Part shown: piece after piece, positions 26,906 through 34,635 of the stretch
Layout of the letters: each line of letters begins with the position of its first letter
How positions within the stretch are numbered: position 1 is the first letter of the stretch
NCBI GenBank assembly: GCA_036015235.1
Contig: CP107926.1
Span: 1,426,001-1,490,000 of the forward strand
From: Streptomyces sp. NBC_00433
Lineage (GTDB): Bacteria; Actinomycetota; Actinomycetes; Streptomycetales; Streptomycetaceae
Length of the DNA: 64,000 bases
Direction of reading: 5' to 3'
Notes under the pieces: generated by a model
Told to the model about the DNA's origin: nothing
Databases searched by the model: none
The model's input: only the letters and a program-made list of their open reading frames with translations
Program-made: the position numbers and the translations under genes

Positions 26906-28621
26906 ATGCCTGCCTTCCGCCGCGCCACCGCAGTCGAGAACAGACCCATGCCCCTCCCGCTGTGGGTACGGGGCGACACCAACGCCTTCTTCGGACTCGG
27001 CGTCAACGTCCTGGTCAATGTGCTGACCCTGACCGGGCTGTGCTTGGGAGTCGTCAAGATCCCGGGCCACGACGTCTTCCACACGATCCTGCCGGCCCTC
27101 GGCATCGCCCTGATCGTGGGCAACCTCTACTACGCCTACCTCGGCCGCAGACTCGCCGTGCGGGAGGGGCGGCCGGACGTCACCGCGATGCCCTACGGCC
27201 CCAGCGTGCCGCACATGTTCATCGTCGTCTTCGTCATCATGCTGCCGGTCTACCTGAAGACCAAGGATCCCCTGCTGGCGTGGAAGGCCGGTGTCGCGTG
27301 GGCCTTCATCATCGGCGTCATCGTGCTCATCGGCGCCTTCATCGGCCCCTACATCCGCCGCTACGCGCCCCGCGCCGCGCTGCTGGGCACCCTCGCCGGC
27401 ATCTCCATCTCCTTCATCTCCATGCGACCGGCCGGCCAGATGTGGGACAAGCTGTGGATCGCCCTGCCGGTCTTCCTGCTCCTGCTCATCGGCCTGATGA
27501 CCGACATCAGGCTGCCGGGGAACATCCCGATCGGACTCTCCGCCCTGCTGGTGGGCACCGCGATCGGCTGGGCCGGCGGGGCGATGTCCGGATCGGCGGT
27601 CTCCTCGGCGGCGGGCGACATCACTCTCGCCCTTCCGAGCCTGCACCTCGGCACCCTGTTCTCCGGTCTGTCCGGCGTCTCACCGCTGCTCGCCACCGCC
27701 ATCCCGCTGGGCGTCTACAACTTCACCGAGGGCATGACCAACGTCGAGAGCGCCGCCGCCGCCGGTGATTCCTACAACCTGCGCTCGGTACTGCTGGCCG
27801 ACGGTGCGGGCGCCGTCATCGGCTCCGCGCTCGGCTCCCCCTTCCCTCCCGCGGTGTACGTCGGACACCCGGGGTGGAAGAAGGCCGGCGGACGTACCGG
27901 CTACTCGCTGGCCACCGGGGCGGTCATCGCCCTGCTGTGCTTCCTGGGCATGTTCGGCCTGCTGGGCGCGATCCTCCCGGTGGCCGCGATCGTGCCCATC
28001 CTGCTCTACATCGGGCTGCTCATCGGCGCCCAGGCCTTCCAGTTCTCACCCAGGGCACACGCCGCCGCCGTTGTCGCCGCGCTGGTGCCGAACATCGCCT
28101 CCTGGGCCGTCGGCCAGATGGACGACGCCCTCGCGGCGGCCGGGACCACCGCGGCCAAGGTCGGCGAAGCCAAGCTCGAATCGTCGGGCGTCGTCTACCA
28201 CGGCTTGATGGTGCTCGGTGAGGGCGCGATCCTGGCCGGCCTGGTCCTGGGCGCGCTCGTCGCCTTCGTCATCGACAAACGGTTCGTGCCGGCCGCAGTC
28301 GTGGCCCTGTTCGGCTCCGCGCTCTCCTTCGTGGGACTGATCCACGGCCCGGAGGTCGGCTGGGACGAGAACGGCGGTGTGTCCCTCGGCTATCTCTTCG
28401 CCGCGGTGCTGTGCGGCGCCCTCGCACTGACGCGCCCGCCGGCCCGCGTCCCGGACGCGGACGAACGCGAACTCGACCGGTTGCACGGCAGCGATCGCGA
28501 CGCCCCGGCCCCGGAACCGCGGCCGGAACCCGCCCTGGCAGGAGTCGCCACCGGGACGGACGAACCCGCCGGCCCCGGCGAACCGGCCCAGCGCCCGAGC
28601 GCCCCGGCAACGACCGACTGA
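26906..28621 (+). CDS. NCS2/AzgA-like nucleobase-type permease
   Basis: The 571-residue product has 12-14 hydrophobic helices. Motifs of the NCS2 superfamily include GLGVNVLVNVLTLTGL near the N-terminus, the Asn/Glu signature VYNFTEGMTNVESAAAAGD, and SPFPPAVYVGHPGWK. Families of this kind import uracil, xanthine, guanine or allantoin-like compounds with protons. The C-terminal 70 residues are a Pro/Glu-rich cytoplasmic tail not typical of the family. Position between the hydrolases and the AtzH-like gene suggests uptake of their ureide substrate. ATG 26948 is an alternative start. Confidence 0.85.
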   Translation: MPAFRRATAVENRPMPLPLWVRGDTNAFFGLGVNVLVNVLTLTGLCLGVVKIPGHDVFHTILPALGIALIVGNLYYAYLGRRLAVREGRPDVTAMPYGPSVPHMFIVVFVIMLPVYLKTKDPLLAWKAGVAWAFIIGVIVLIGAFIGPYIRRYAPRAALLGTLAGISISFISMRPAGQMWDKLWIALPVFLLLLIGLMTDIRLPGNIPIGLSALLVGTAIGWAGGAMSGSAVSSAAGDITLALPSLHLGTLFSGLSGVSPLLATAIPLGVYNFTEGMTNVESAAAAGDSYNLRSVLLADGAGAVIGSALGSPFPPAVYVGHPGWKKAGGRTGYSLATGAVIALLCFLGMFGLLGAILPVAAIVPILLYIGLLIGAQAFQFSPRAHAAAVVAALVPNIASWAVGQMDDALAAAGTTAAKVGEAKLESSGVVYHGLMVLGEGAILAGLVLGALVAFVIDKRFVPAAVVALFGSALSFVGLIHGPEVGWDENGGVSLGYLFAAVLCGALALTRPPARVPDADERELDRLHGSDRDAPAPEPRPEPALAGVATGTDEPAGPGEPAQRPSAPATTD

Positions 28622-28654
28622 CCCTGTCCCGCCACGACGAACGGAAGAGAGCGG

Positions 28655-29053
28655 ATGGATGTGGACCTGCCGCAGACGGTCGCCGAAGTGACGGCGGCCT
28701 TCGCGGGCTACGAGGAAGCGCTCGTCGCGGACGACCGCGTCGCCATCGCGGGGTACTTCTGGGAGTCCCCCGGCACGGTCCGCTTCGGCATCGCCGACCA
28801 TCAGATCGGGGCGGCGGACATCCGCAACTGGCGGTGGCAGCAGCCCCCGCTGCCCGCCGGCCGCAAGCTCTTCGAGACCCTCATCAGCACGTTCGGAACC
28901 GAATTCGCCGTCGTCACCACGTTGTTCGCCTACCCGGGCGCCGCGGTCACCGGCCGCCAGACCCAGGCGTGGGCCCGCTTCCCCGCCGGCTGGCGGATCG
29001 TCAGCGCCCATGTGTCGGAGATCCCCGACGACGCCCGGACCCCGGCAACGTGA
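28655..29053 (+). CDS. AtzH/HpxZ-like small protein (oxalurate or carboxybiuret catabolism)
   Basis: ATG 28655 follows GGAAGAGAG. The 132-residue SnoaL-like fold protein reads FAGYEEALVADDRVAIAGYFW, RFGIADHQIGAADIRNWR and RQTQAWARFPAGWRIVSAHVS. These are hallmarks of the DUF3225 family that includes HpxZ (oxalurate catabolism) and AtzH (carboxybiuret processing). It lies 33 bases after the permease stop and completes the catabolic set. Which ureide is the true substrate is unknown. Confidence 0.8.
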   Translation: MDVDLPQTVAEVTAAFAGYEEALVADDRVAIAGYFWESPGTVRFGIADHQIGAADIRNWRWQQPPLPAGRKLFETLISTFGTEFAVVTTLFAYPGAAVTGRQTQAWARFPAGWRIVSAHVSEIPDDARTPAT

Positions 29054-29136
29054 GAGGGCCGGAGTGGCCCCTGTAGGGTGCAAAAACTGGCGCACGGCCG
29101 CTGACCAGGCTCTTTGCGGTTCCAGGTGATCATGGC

Positions 29137-29374
29137 ATGCTCCGGCTGTATGGCGTTGCGTGTGATCCGGGCACCCTCATGTCCTGGCACCGCCGACTCC
29201 TGCGGCGGAAGTGGAAACAGAAGCCTCCCCGGACCGGACGCCCGCCGATCTCCGAGGAACTCACCGCACTCATCCTGCGCCTGGCCAACGAGCATCCGAC
29301 CCGGGGCTACACCCGCATCCAGGGCCACAACGTCCTCAGCGGACCCATCCACGAGTACCGCCAGGCGGCCTCGC
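29137..29374 (+). pseudogene. Internally deleted integrase-core transposase relic
   Basis: The translation reads DPGTLMSWHRRLLRRKWKQK, RTGRPPISEEL and RGYTRIQGH, then jumps to NVLSGPIHEYRQAA, the C-terminal end of the same transposase type. The whole DDE core is missing. The usual stop after QAA is absent too. It overlaps the 3' end of the membrane protein gene on the other strand. Confidence 0.7.
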
Positions 29375-29980
29375 GGTCGAAGGCGGGAGGTCTGCCGATG
29401 GACCAGGCCGTCGCCGACACCGACGCGCAGATCTCAAGATCGAGGCGATCCATTCGGGGGCCGCCTGCGGGGCTGTTCGGCAGAGCGGTCGTCGTGAGGT
29501 ACCAGCACAAGGCGAGGCTTCAGCGTCGTGCTCCGTGCCCCCAGCGGATCTTGCACCAGGGCGGCCCCGTGTCAGCGAGGCGACCACGGTGGAGAGCACG
29601 AGGGTGGCTACGAGGCTTGCCGTCAGGACCAGGCCCACTCCGATCAGGAAGAGGCCGCTGGGATCGTCGGACCAGTCGTAGTAGGCGGCAGCGGTCAGGC
29701 CAGCCGTGGTGCCGAGCACGGCGCCCTTGACCTGCCCATGGGAAGCCGCCCAGCACACCGTTGCCGCCAGGGTCAATACCAGTCCGATAACCTGCCACGG
29801 CTCGTAGGGGCCCGTCACCGAACCGTCGGCATGCACGTCACGATGCTGGTCCCACCCCAGCCAGGCGGCCCATGCCGCAACCGGAACGAGGAGCAGTGAC
29901 AGGAAGGGAGGAACGTTCAACGGCTTGAAGCCCATGACCCGAGCGTCCCTTGAACTTCGCGGCCAAGGCAGAGCGCTCAT
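29336..29980 (-). CDS. Small integral membrane protein, C-terminus recombined with an IS relic
   Basis: ATG 29980 follows AGGAGA at 7 bases. The product (214 residues) has four hydrophobic segments: NVPPFLSLLLVPVAAWAAWL, WQVIGLVLTLAATVCWA, GAVLGTTAGLTAAAYY and GLFLIGVGLVLTASLVATLV. The last 60 residues are Arg/Pro-rich and run across the IS relic at 29300-29374, so the native C-terminus was probably replaced. Function is unknown. ATG 29935 is an alternative start. Confidence 0.6.
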   Translation of the reverse strand: MSALPWPRSSRDARVMGFKPLNVPPFLSLLLVPVAAWAAWLGWDQHRDVHADGSVTGPYEPWQVIGLVLTLAATVCWAASHGQVKGAVLGTTAGLTAAAYYDWSDDPSGLFLIGVGLVLTASLVATLVLSTVVASLTRGRPGARSAGGTEHDAEASPCAGTSRRPLCRTAPQAAPEWIASILRSARRCRRRPGPSADLPPSTARPPGGTRGWVR

Positions 29981-30006
29981 ACTCACTTCTCCTGAGTGCC
30001 GGATCC

Positions 30007-30140
30007 TCATGTGGTTGTGGTGAGGAGCTTCAGCCGCATGATCGATCCGCGGAGGTGGAGTCCAGCTTCGTAAGCGTCGGGCGTCTTGTCGTAGCGGGTG
30101 GCCGGGCCGCGCCATGTCTTGATCTTCTGGAGCCGACCGG
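30007..30140 (-). pseudogene. C-terminal relic of an IS5-family transposase
   Basis: The minus strand gives IKTWRGPATRYDKTPDAYEA followed by GLHLRGSIMRL, ending at TGA 30007-30009. This matches the RxxTRYDK C-terminal signature of Streptomyces IS5-type transposases. Everything upstream of it is missing. Confidence 0.65.
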
Positions 30141-30182
30141 CGCGGGGCGCTGCAATTCTTGAGCGCGCGTCGCCCAGGAGGG

Positions 30183-30194
30183 GTGAGCGCTCAC
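30183..30194. promoter_or_regulatory. LacI-type palindrome
   Basis: GTGAGCGCTCAC is a perfect 12-bp palindrome with the AGCGCT core bound by many LacI-family sugar repressors. A second site of the same type occurs at 30545, closer to the GH2 gene. Confidence 0.4.
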
Positions 30195-30733
30195 ATTCAG
30201 TGGGAGGGGTCCAGGTTCGCGCAGTCGACCAGCGGGGGCAATGCCCCGGCAGAAGGGTCGTAATGAGACTGACACGTCCTTCGGCGCCACCTCAAGGGGT
30301 GTGCGGTTCGGGCCTGTTCCGGTGCCGGCCCCGCGCGCCGGCCGTCCGCGCGGGGACCTCGGCTTCTGGCGCCGATGCGAGCACAGGGGCGATCAGGGCA
30401 AGGGTGGGGGCGGGAGGTCTCACCGATGACCGGGCGAATCGGTTCGTGTCGTGAGGCTTGACACCGCGAGGGGCGGAGGTGCACGTTCTTGTATCCGAAA
30501 CATCTGTCCCTCCAGTGACGCCATATCTCCGACCGATCAGTATATGTGAGCGCTAACACGGTGGGTGCCCGTCAGGTGAGCCGAGGGTCCGGGCGGCCCC
30601 CTTCCCCCTGGTTGTCGGCGAGTTGTGGTGGGACAAGGCCAACCCGGCGGGTCGCTCACCGCCTTACGGCTTCAGCGCCGCCCCGGCCGGTTCACCACCT
30701 GCCCGTGCCGGGTCCGTCTACAAGGAGGATCGT
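30195..30733. other. Upstream region of the GH2 gene
   Basis: Apart from the operator at 30545 I see no gene. It probably contains the GH2 promoter; an AT-richer stretch lies at 30490-30560. Confidence 0.4.
30545..30558. promoter_or_regulatory. Candidate LacI-family operator for the GH2 gene
   Basis: TGTGAGCGCTAACA is a near-perfect palindrome (one mismatched pair) with the AGCGCT core. It lies 176 bases before the GH2 start. A LacI-type repressor induced by a sugar is expected; its gene is not in the window. Confidence 0.55.
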
Positions 30734-33421
30734 GTGAAGCGACAACACGTACAGCCGCCGCGCCGTCGACGCCTGGCCCTTTGGTCCGTGGCCGTCGTGG
30801 CGCTGCTGACCGGGGCTGTGGGAACACAGCCGGCCACGGCGACCGCCCTAAGGCCCACGGCGGCCGTTCCCGCCGCGCCGGCCTCCGGCACCGACGGCTT
30901 CACCGCGGGCAACGCCGCCATCGCGTCGGTCGACCTGGCCGGCACGTGGGGCTTCACCCCGGTGGGCCGGTCGGCGACGTCGATCACCGTGCCGGGCGGC
31001 GGCTGGTACAAGCAGGGCTTCACCGATGTGAACGAGGCGGTGTACTCCCGCACCATCACCGTGCCGGACTCCGGGCAGCCGCAGTCCACATGGATCGAGT
31101 TCGGCGCGGTGAACCACCAGGCGACCCTGTCGGTCGACGGGCGGACGGTGGCGACCAAGACCACCGCCTTCACGCCGTCGAACTTCGACATCAGCGCGTA
31201 CGCCGCACCCGGCACCACGCACACCATCAGCGTGGATGTGAAAGGCCGCGGCGCGTTGAAGAACAGTTCGGGCAAGTACCTGGTGCCGGTGGCCGCCGAC
31301 TGGTCGGAGGCCGTGCCGCAAGGCATCTTCCGTTCGGCGTTCCTGCGGGCATACCCGGCGGTGTACGTCAGCGACACGTTCGTCCGTACGTCCGTGGCCA
31401 ATCAGACCCTCACCTACGACGCGTCGGTGACCAACACCTCAGGCGCCGCGCGGACGGTGACCCTGACCGGCTCGCTCGCCTCGGACAACGGCACGTCGTT
31501 CACCTACCCGTCCCTGCCCAGCCGCACGGTCAGCGTCGCCGCCCACTCGACGGTCAAGGTGACGGTCGGGCCGGTGGCGTGGAACCTGGGCTCCTCCTCG
31601 TACTGGTGGCCCAACGTCCCCTACCGCCAGGGGTATCGCGCCCAACTGCACCGCCTGACGGTCCACGCGGCCACCGACGACGGCCGCACCAGCGACGCCA
31701 CGTACCGCTTCGGATTCCGAGAGAGCACGCAAAACGGCGAGTACTACCAGCTCAACGGCGTACGCGTGAACTACCGCGGCGACAACCTCCAGGGCGCCGA
31801 CTTCGACCGCGTCAACAACGGCGGCAAGGGCGACGCCTACGACACCCTGCCCGGCTTCCTCGCGCCCTCCTCGGGCAACGGCGGCTGGCCGCAGGCGGTC
31901 GACAATTACCAGCGGCTGAACTACAACGTGGTCCGCATTCATCAGGAGCCGGCCAGCCCCTACATGCTCGACGTGGCCGACGAGATGGGCCTGATGATCA
32001 TCGACGAGGGCGGAATCCGCGGTGGTTCGGAGGACTTCGTCGGCGGTCACGACAACATGGTCGACCACGACCGCGCGCTGACCCTGCGCGACCGCAACCA
32101 CCCGGCGGTCGTCCGCTGGAGCCAGGCCAACGAACCGAGCTTCAGCAACGACTCCGAGCAGTTCGAGCAGGACCTCTACGCGGCGGTGAACGGCAACGAC
32201 GGCACCCGGCCGATCAGCATCGACGCCGCGCCGGGCGCCGATTCGCCCAGCAGGTACCCGAACATGAACTACTCCAACTTCGCCATCTTCGCGCACTACA
32301 TCGACGGCACGGGTCAGTACGGCGAGCGGGTGCAGTCGGTGACCGGCCGGCCGGACGGCGAGGGCGAGTACATCTGGCCGAAGTGCAACACCAAGCAGGG
32401 CTTCGAGTGGTTCGCCACCGCGACGGCCGCCAAGCGCGGCAAGGGCGCCAGCGACCTGCGCCCGTACACCCTGCTGTCGGGCTGGGACGGTGTCGTGCCC
32501 GGGGTACGGACCACCGATCTCACCCCGGAGGAAGGCGGCCATCCCGTCTACGGCGCCGACAACCTCTCCGACCCGTGGAGCAATCCGCAGATCCAGCGCG
32601 TCCAGGCCGCGTTCAACCCCGTTGCCGCGGTCGACCTGCCCTACTGGTCGGCCTCCGGCGTATCGGACTCCAACGGCACCTTCCCGCTCACGCAAGCGGT
32701 CCCCGGATACGCCGCCAACAGCACCGTGAACCGTACGATCTCGGTGTTCAACGACGACTTCACCGGCACCGCCGTGGGCTTCGCCTGGAGCGCCCACCTC
32801 GACAGCGCCACCGGCCCGGTGATCGCCTCCGGGAACACCACCCTCACCGTCCCGCTCGGCTCGAAGGCGACGCAGACCGTGTCGTTCACCGCGCCGTCCA
32901 GCGGCTCACGGGTCTACCTCGTCCTGTCCACCAGCAAAGCCGGCACGACCGTGTTCAGCGACGCGGTCGAGTACTTCACGTTGAGCGGCGGCGGGAGCAC
33001 CGGTCCCGCACCGGGCACCTACCGGATCGTCAACCGCAACAGCGGCAAGCCGCTGGCCATCGCCGGCAACTCCACCGCCGACGGCGCCAAGGCCGTCCAG
33101 CAGACCGGGAACGCGACCTGGACCCTCAGCGCCTCCCAGGACGGGGCCTACACCCTGCGCTACACCGCGAGCGGCAAAATGCTCGACGTCAACGCCTCCT
33201 CCACCACTGCCGGACTGCAGTTGCAGCAGTGGACCGCCAACGGCGGCACGAACCAGCAGTGGTACCTCACGCCGACCGGTGACGGCTACTACACCATCGT
33301 CAGCCGCGCCAGCAGCCTGGCCGCCGACGTGTCCGGCCAGTCGACCAGCGACGGCGCCCAAGTCGTGCAGTGGACCGCCAACAACGGCACCAACCAGCAA
33401 TGGCAGCTGACACCGTCCTGA
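30734..33421 (+). CDS. Secreted GH2-family glycoside hydrolase with ricin-type CBM13
   Basis: GTG 30734 follows AAGGAGG. The 895-residue product has a signal peptide (LALWSVAVVALLTGAVGT). A jelly-roll sugar-binding domain and an immunoglobulin-like domain follow, then the TIM barrel with VRWSQANEPSF as the acid/base Asn-Glu motif and GEGEYIWP as a candidate nucleophile region. A further beta-domain leads to a C-terminal ricin-B lectin (CBM13) with repeated QQW motifs (LQLQQWTANGGTNQQW, VVQWTANNGTNQQW). GH2 enzymes release galactose, mannose or glucuronate from polysaccharides. Substrate is not clear. LacI-type sites upstream suggest sugar induction. Confidence 0.85.
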   Translation: MKRQHVQPPRRRRLALWSVAVVALLTGAVGTQPATATALRPTAAVPAAPASGTDGFTAGNAAIASVDLAGTWGFTPVGRSATSITVPGGGWYKQGFTDVNEAVYSRTITVPDSGQPQSTWIEFGAVNHQATLSVDGRTVATKTTAFTPSNFDISAYAAPGTTHTISVDVKGRGALKNSSGKYLVPVAADWSEAVPQGIFRSAFLRAYPAVYVSDTFVRTSVANQTLTYDASVTNTSGAARTVTLTGSLASDNGTSFTYPSLPSRTVSVAAHSTVKVTVGPVAWNLGSSSYWWPNVPYRQGYRAQLHRLTVHAATDDGRTSDATYRFGFRESTQNGEYYQLNGVRVNYRGDNLQGADFDRVNNGGKGDAYDTLPGFLAPSSGNGGWPQAVDNYQRLNYNVVRIHQEPASPYMLDVADEMGLMIIDEGGIRGGSEDFVGGHDNMVDHDRALTLRDRNHPAVVRWSQANEPSFSNDSEQFEQDLYAAVNGNDGTRPISIDAAPGADSPSRYPNMNYSNFAIFAHYIDGTGQYGERVQSVTGRPDGEGEYIWPKCNTKQGFEWFATATAAKRGKGASDLRPYTLLSGWDGVVPGVRTTDLTPEEGGHPVYGADNLSDPWSNPQIQRVQAAFNPVAAVDLPYWSASGVSDSNGTFPLTQAVPGYAANSTVNRTISVFNDDFTGTAVGFAWSAHLDSATGPVIASGNTTLTVPLGSKATQTVSFTAPSSGSRVYLVLSTSKAGTTVFSDAVEYFTLSGGGSTGPAPGTYRIVNRNSGKPLAIAGNSTADGAKAVQQTGNATWTLSASQDGAYTLRYTASGKMLDVNASSTTAGLQLQQWTANGGTNQQWYLTPTGDGYYTIVSRASSLAADVSGQSTSDGAQVVQWTANNGTNQQWQLTPS

Positions 33422-33443
33422 TCCGACGGCCCGCCTGCCGGAT

Positions 33444-33662
33444 GTGCCGCCACCTCCCCGTGGCGGCACATCCGGGGCGTGCGGCCATCCCGGGCTGCGC
33501 GTCGACCCCTCCTCCGTGCGGCGCTGGCGCGCAGAGCGGCCTCCTCAGGGGCCGCCGTTCATTCGCCTGTCCGAGCGCGTCGTCCTCTACGACGCCACCG
33601 GCCTGCAGGCCTGGCTGGACACCCGGCGCACCGTGCCCGGCACCCGGCGAACGGCGGCTTGA
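33444..33662 (+). pseudogene. Excisionase-like HTH gene relic
   Basis: The frame reads LRVDPSSVRRWRAERPPQGP, then PFIRLSERVVLYDATGLQAW. This is the winged helix of AlpA/Xis-type excisionases of integrative plasmids. The N-terminus is missing. It ends directly before the integrase relic, the usual xis-int order. Confidence 0.55.
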
Positions 33663-33860
33663 GTGCCCTACCGTCACCAACTCCCCGTCGCTGTGACCTT
33701 GTCGGAGGACGTCGAGCACCGACCGGGGCGGAAGCTCCCCTACAAGGCCCGCGTGCGGTGGACCGACCCGCAGACCAAGCGCCGCCGCTCGGTCGCCCAG
33801 ATGCACCCGACGTCACAGAGCGCGCAGGAGTGGATCGACCCCGAGCATCGCCGACGCGAG
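33663..33860 (+). pseudogene. N-terminal relic of an integrase gene
   Basis: GTG 33663 adjoins the excisionase stop. The translation KLPYKARVRWTDPQTKRRRS and HPTSQSAQEWIDPEHRR matches the arm-binding N-terminus of actinobacterial tyrosine integrases. After about 33860 the similarity ends and no catalytic domain follows. This is a second integrative-element scar in the window. Confidence 0.55.
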
Positions 33861-33889
33861 GCCACTGCACCGGCTGCCGCCGCCAATCG

Positions 33890-33975
33890 CCGGCCCAGCG
33901 AAGATCGCCTGCCTCACGGTACAGAAACGCGACCGACGCGACGGCATCCTCCACGAGTATCAACATGCCACGTGA
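33890..33975 (+). pseudogene. C-terminal relic of an IS3-like integrase-core transposase
   Basis: The frame reads PAKIACLTVQKRDRRDGILH followed by EYQHAT and TGA at 33973-33975. This is the characteristic HEYQHAA-type end of the IS transposases seen at 12221 and 29137. Confidence 0.55.
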
Positions 33976-34635
33976 CCTACCCGGATGGAGTTTTCGGCAC
34001 TCACAGGGCCGCGCCCCGGCGGACAGCACGCCCGCCCCGCCGGAAGCGGAAGCCCCTGCTCCCGGGGGCGCAGGCCCGCCCCCGTCGTGGGGGAAGCCCC
34101 GCGGGCGGGGTGAAGAGGCCCGCCTCGCCGAGAGGAAGGAGAAAGTGCTCGCCGCAAGCGCGACACGCCCGGCGCCGCCGCCCTCTCGACCGTTCGTGCG
34201 GGCGGCCCCGCCGACCCCGTGCGGGCGACCCCGGCGCCCCGGCGGGGCGGTGCCGATCGCCCCGCCAGAACAGAGCGCCGTCCGGAAACCGCCGTAGGCG
34301 CAACCGCTCAGGATCGGCCCCGCGGCGCCCCGCGACGGGGCCGCCGCGGGACGGCACGCCACCCCTGAGAGCGCTCCCTCACGGGCGGGCGCGACTCGCG
34401 GGAAGTTGCGCCTACTTGTCCGGACGGCGCCCTTCCGCGAGCCGTCAGATGGCAAAGCAGCAGGTCTTGACACTTCGTGAGGCCGGGAGGAGCATCGCTT
34501 GCTGTTGCGTTGACAACGTTGTCCACCTCGACGGCACCCCGCCCCCTACCCCGCGGGGCGCCGACCGAGCCCGTGGAGCCGGCAGGGCCGTCCGCGTCCT
34601 TCCGATTCCTCTCCGTACCTCCGAAGGGCAGGAAA
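33976..34635. other. Upstream region of the GH92 gene
   Basis: No gene is supported in 33976-34440 although several GC-driven frames are open. The palindrome at 34512 and a TTGACA hexamer at 34467-34472 are near the GH92 start, so the promoter probably lies at 34460-34530. Confidence 0.4.
34512..34523. promoter_or_regulatory. Candidate LacI-family operator for the GH92 gene
   Basis: GACAACGTTGTC is a perfect 12-bp palindrome with the central AACGTT typical of LacI/GalR-family operators. It lies 112 bases before the GH92 start and 40 bases after a TTGACA hexamer. Confidence 0.6.

Noticed and set aside
30195..30559. Minus-strand 120-codon frame upstream of the GH2 gene
   Set aside because: It spans the LacI-type operator region, lacks a ribosome site, and its translation (GARSRGPRADGRRAGPAP) is low complexity.
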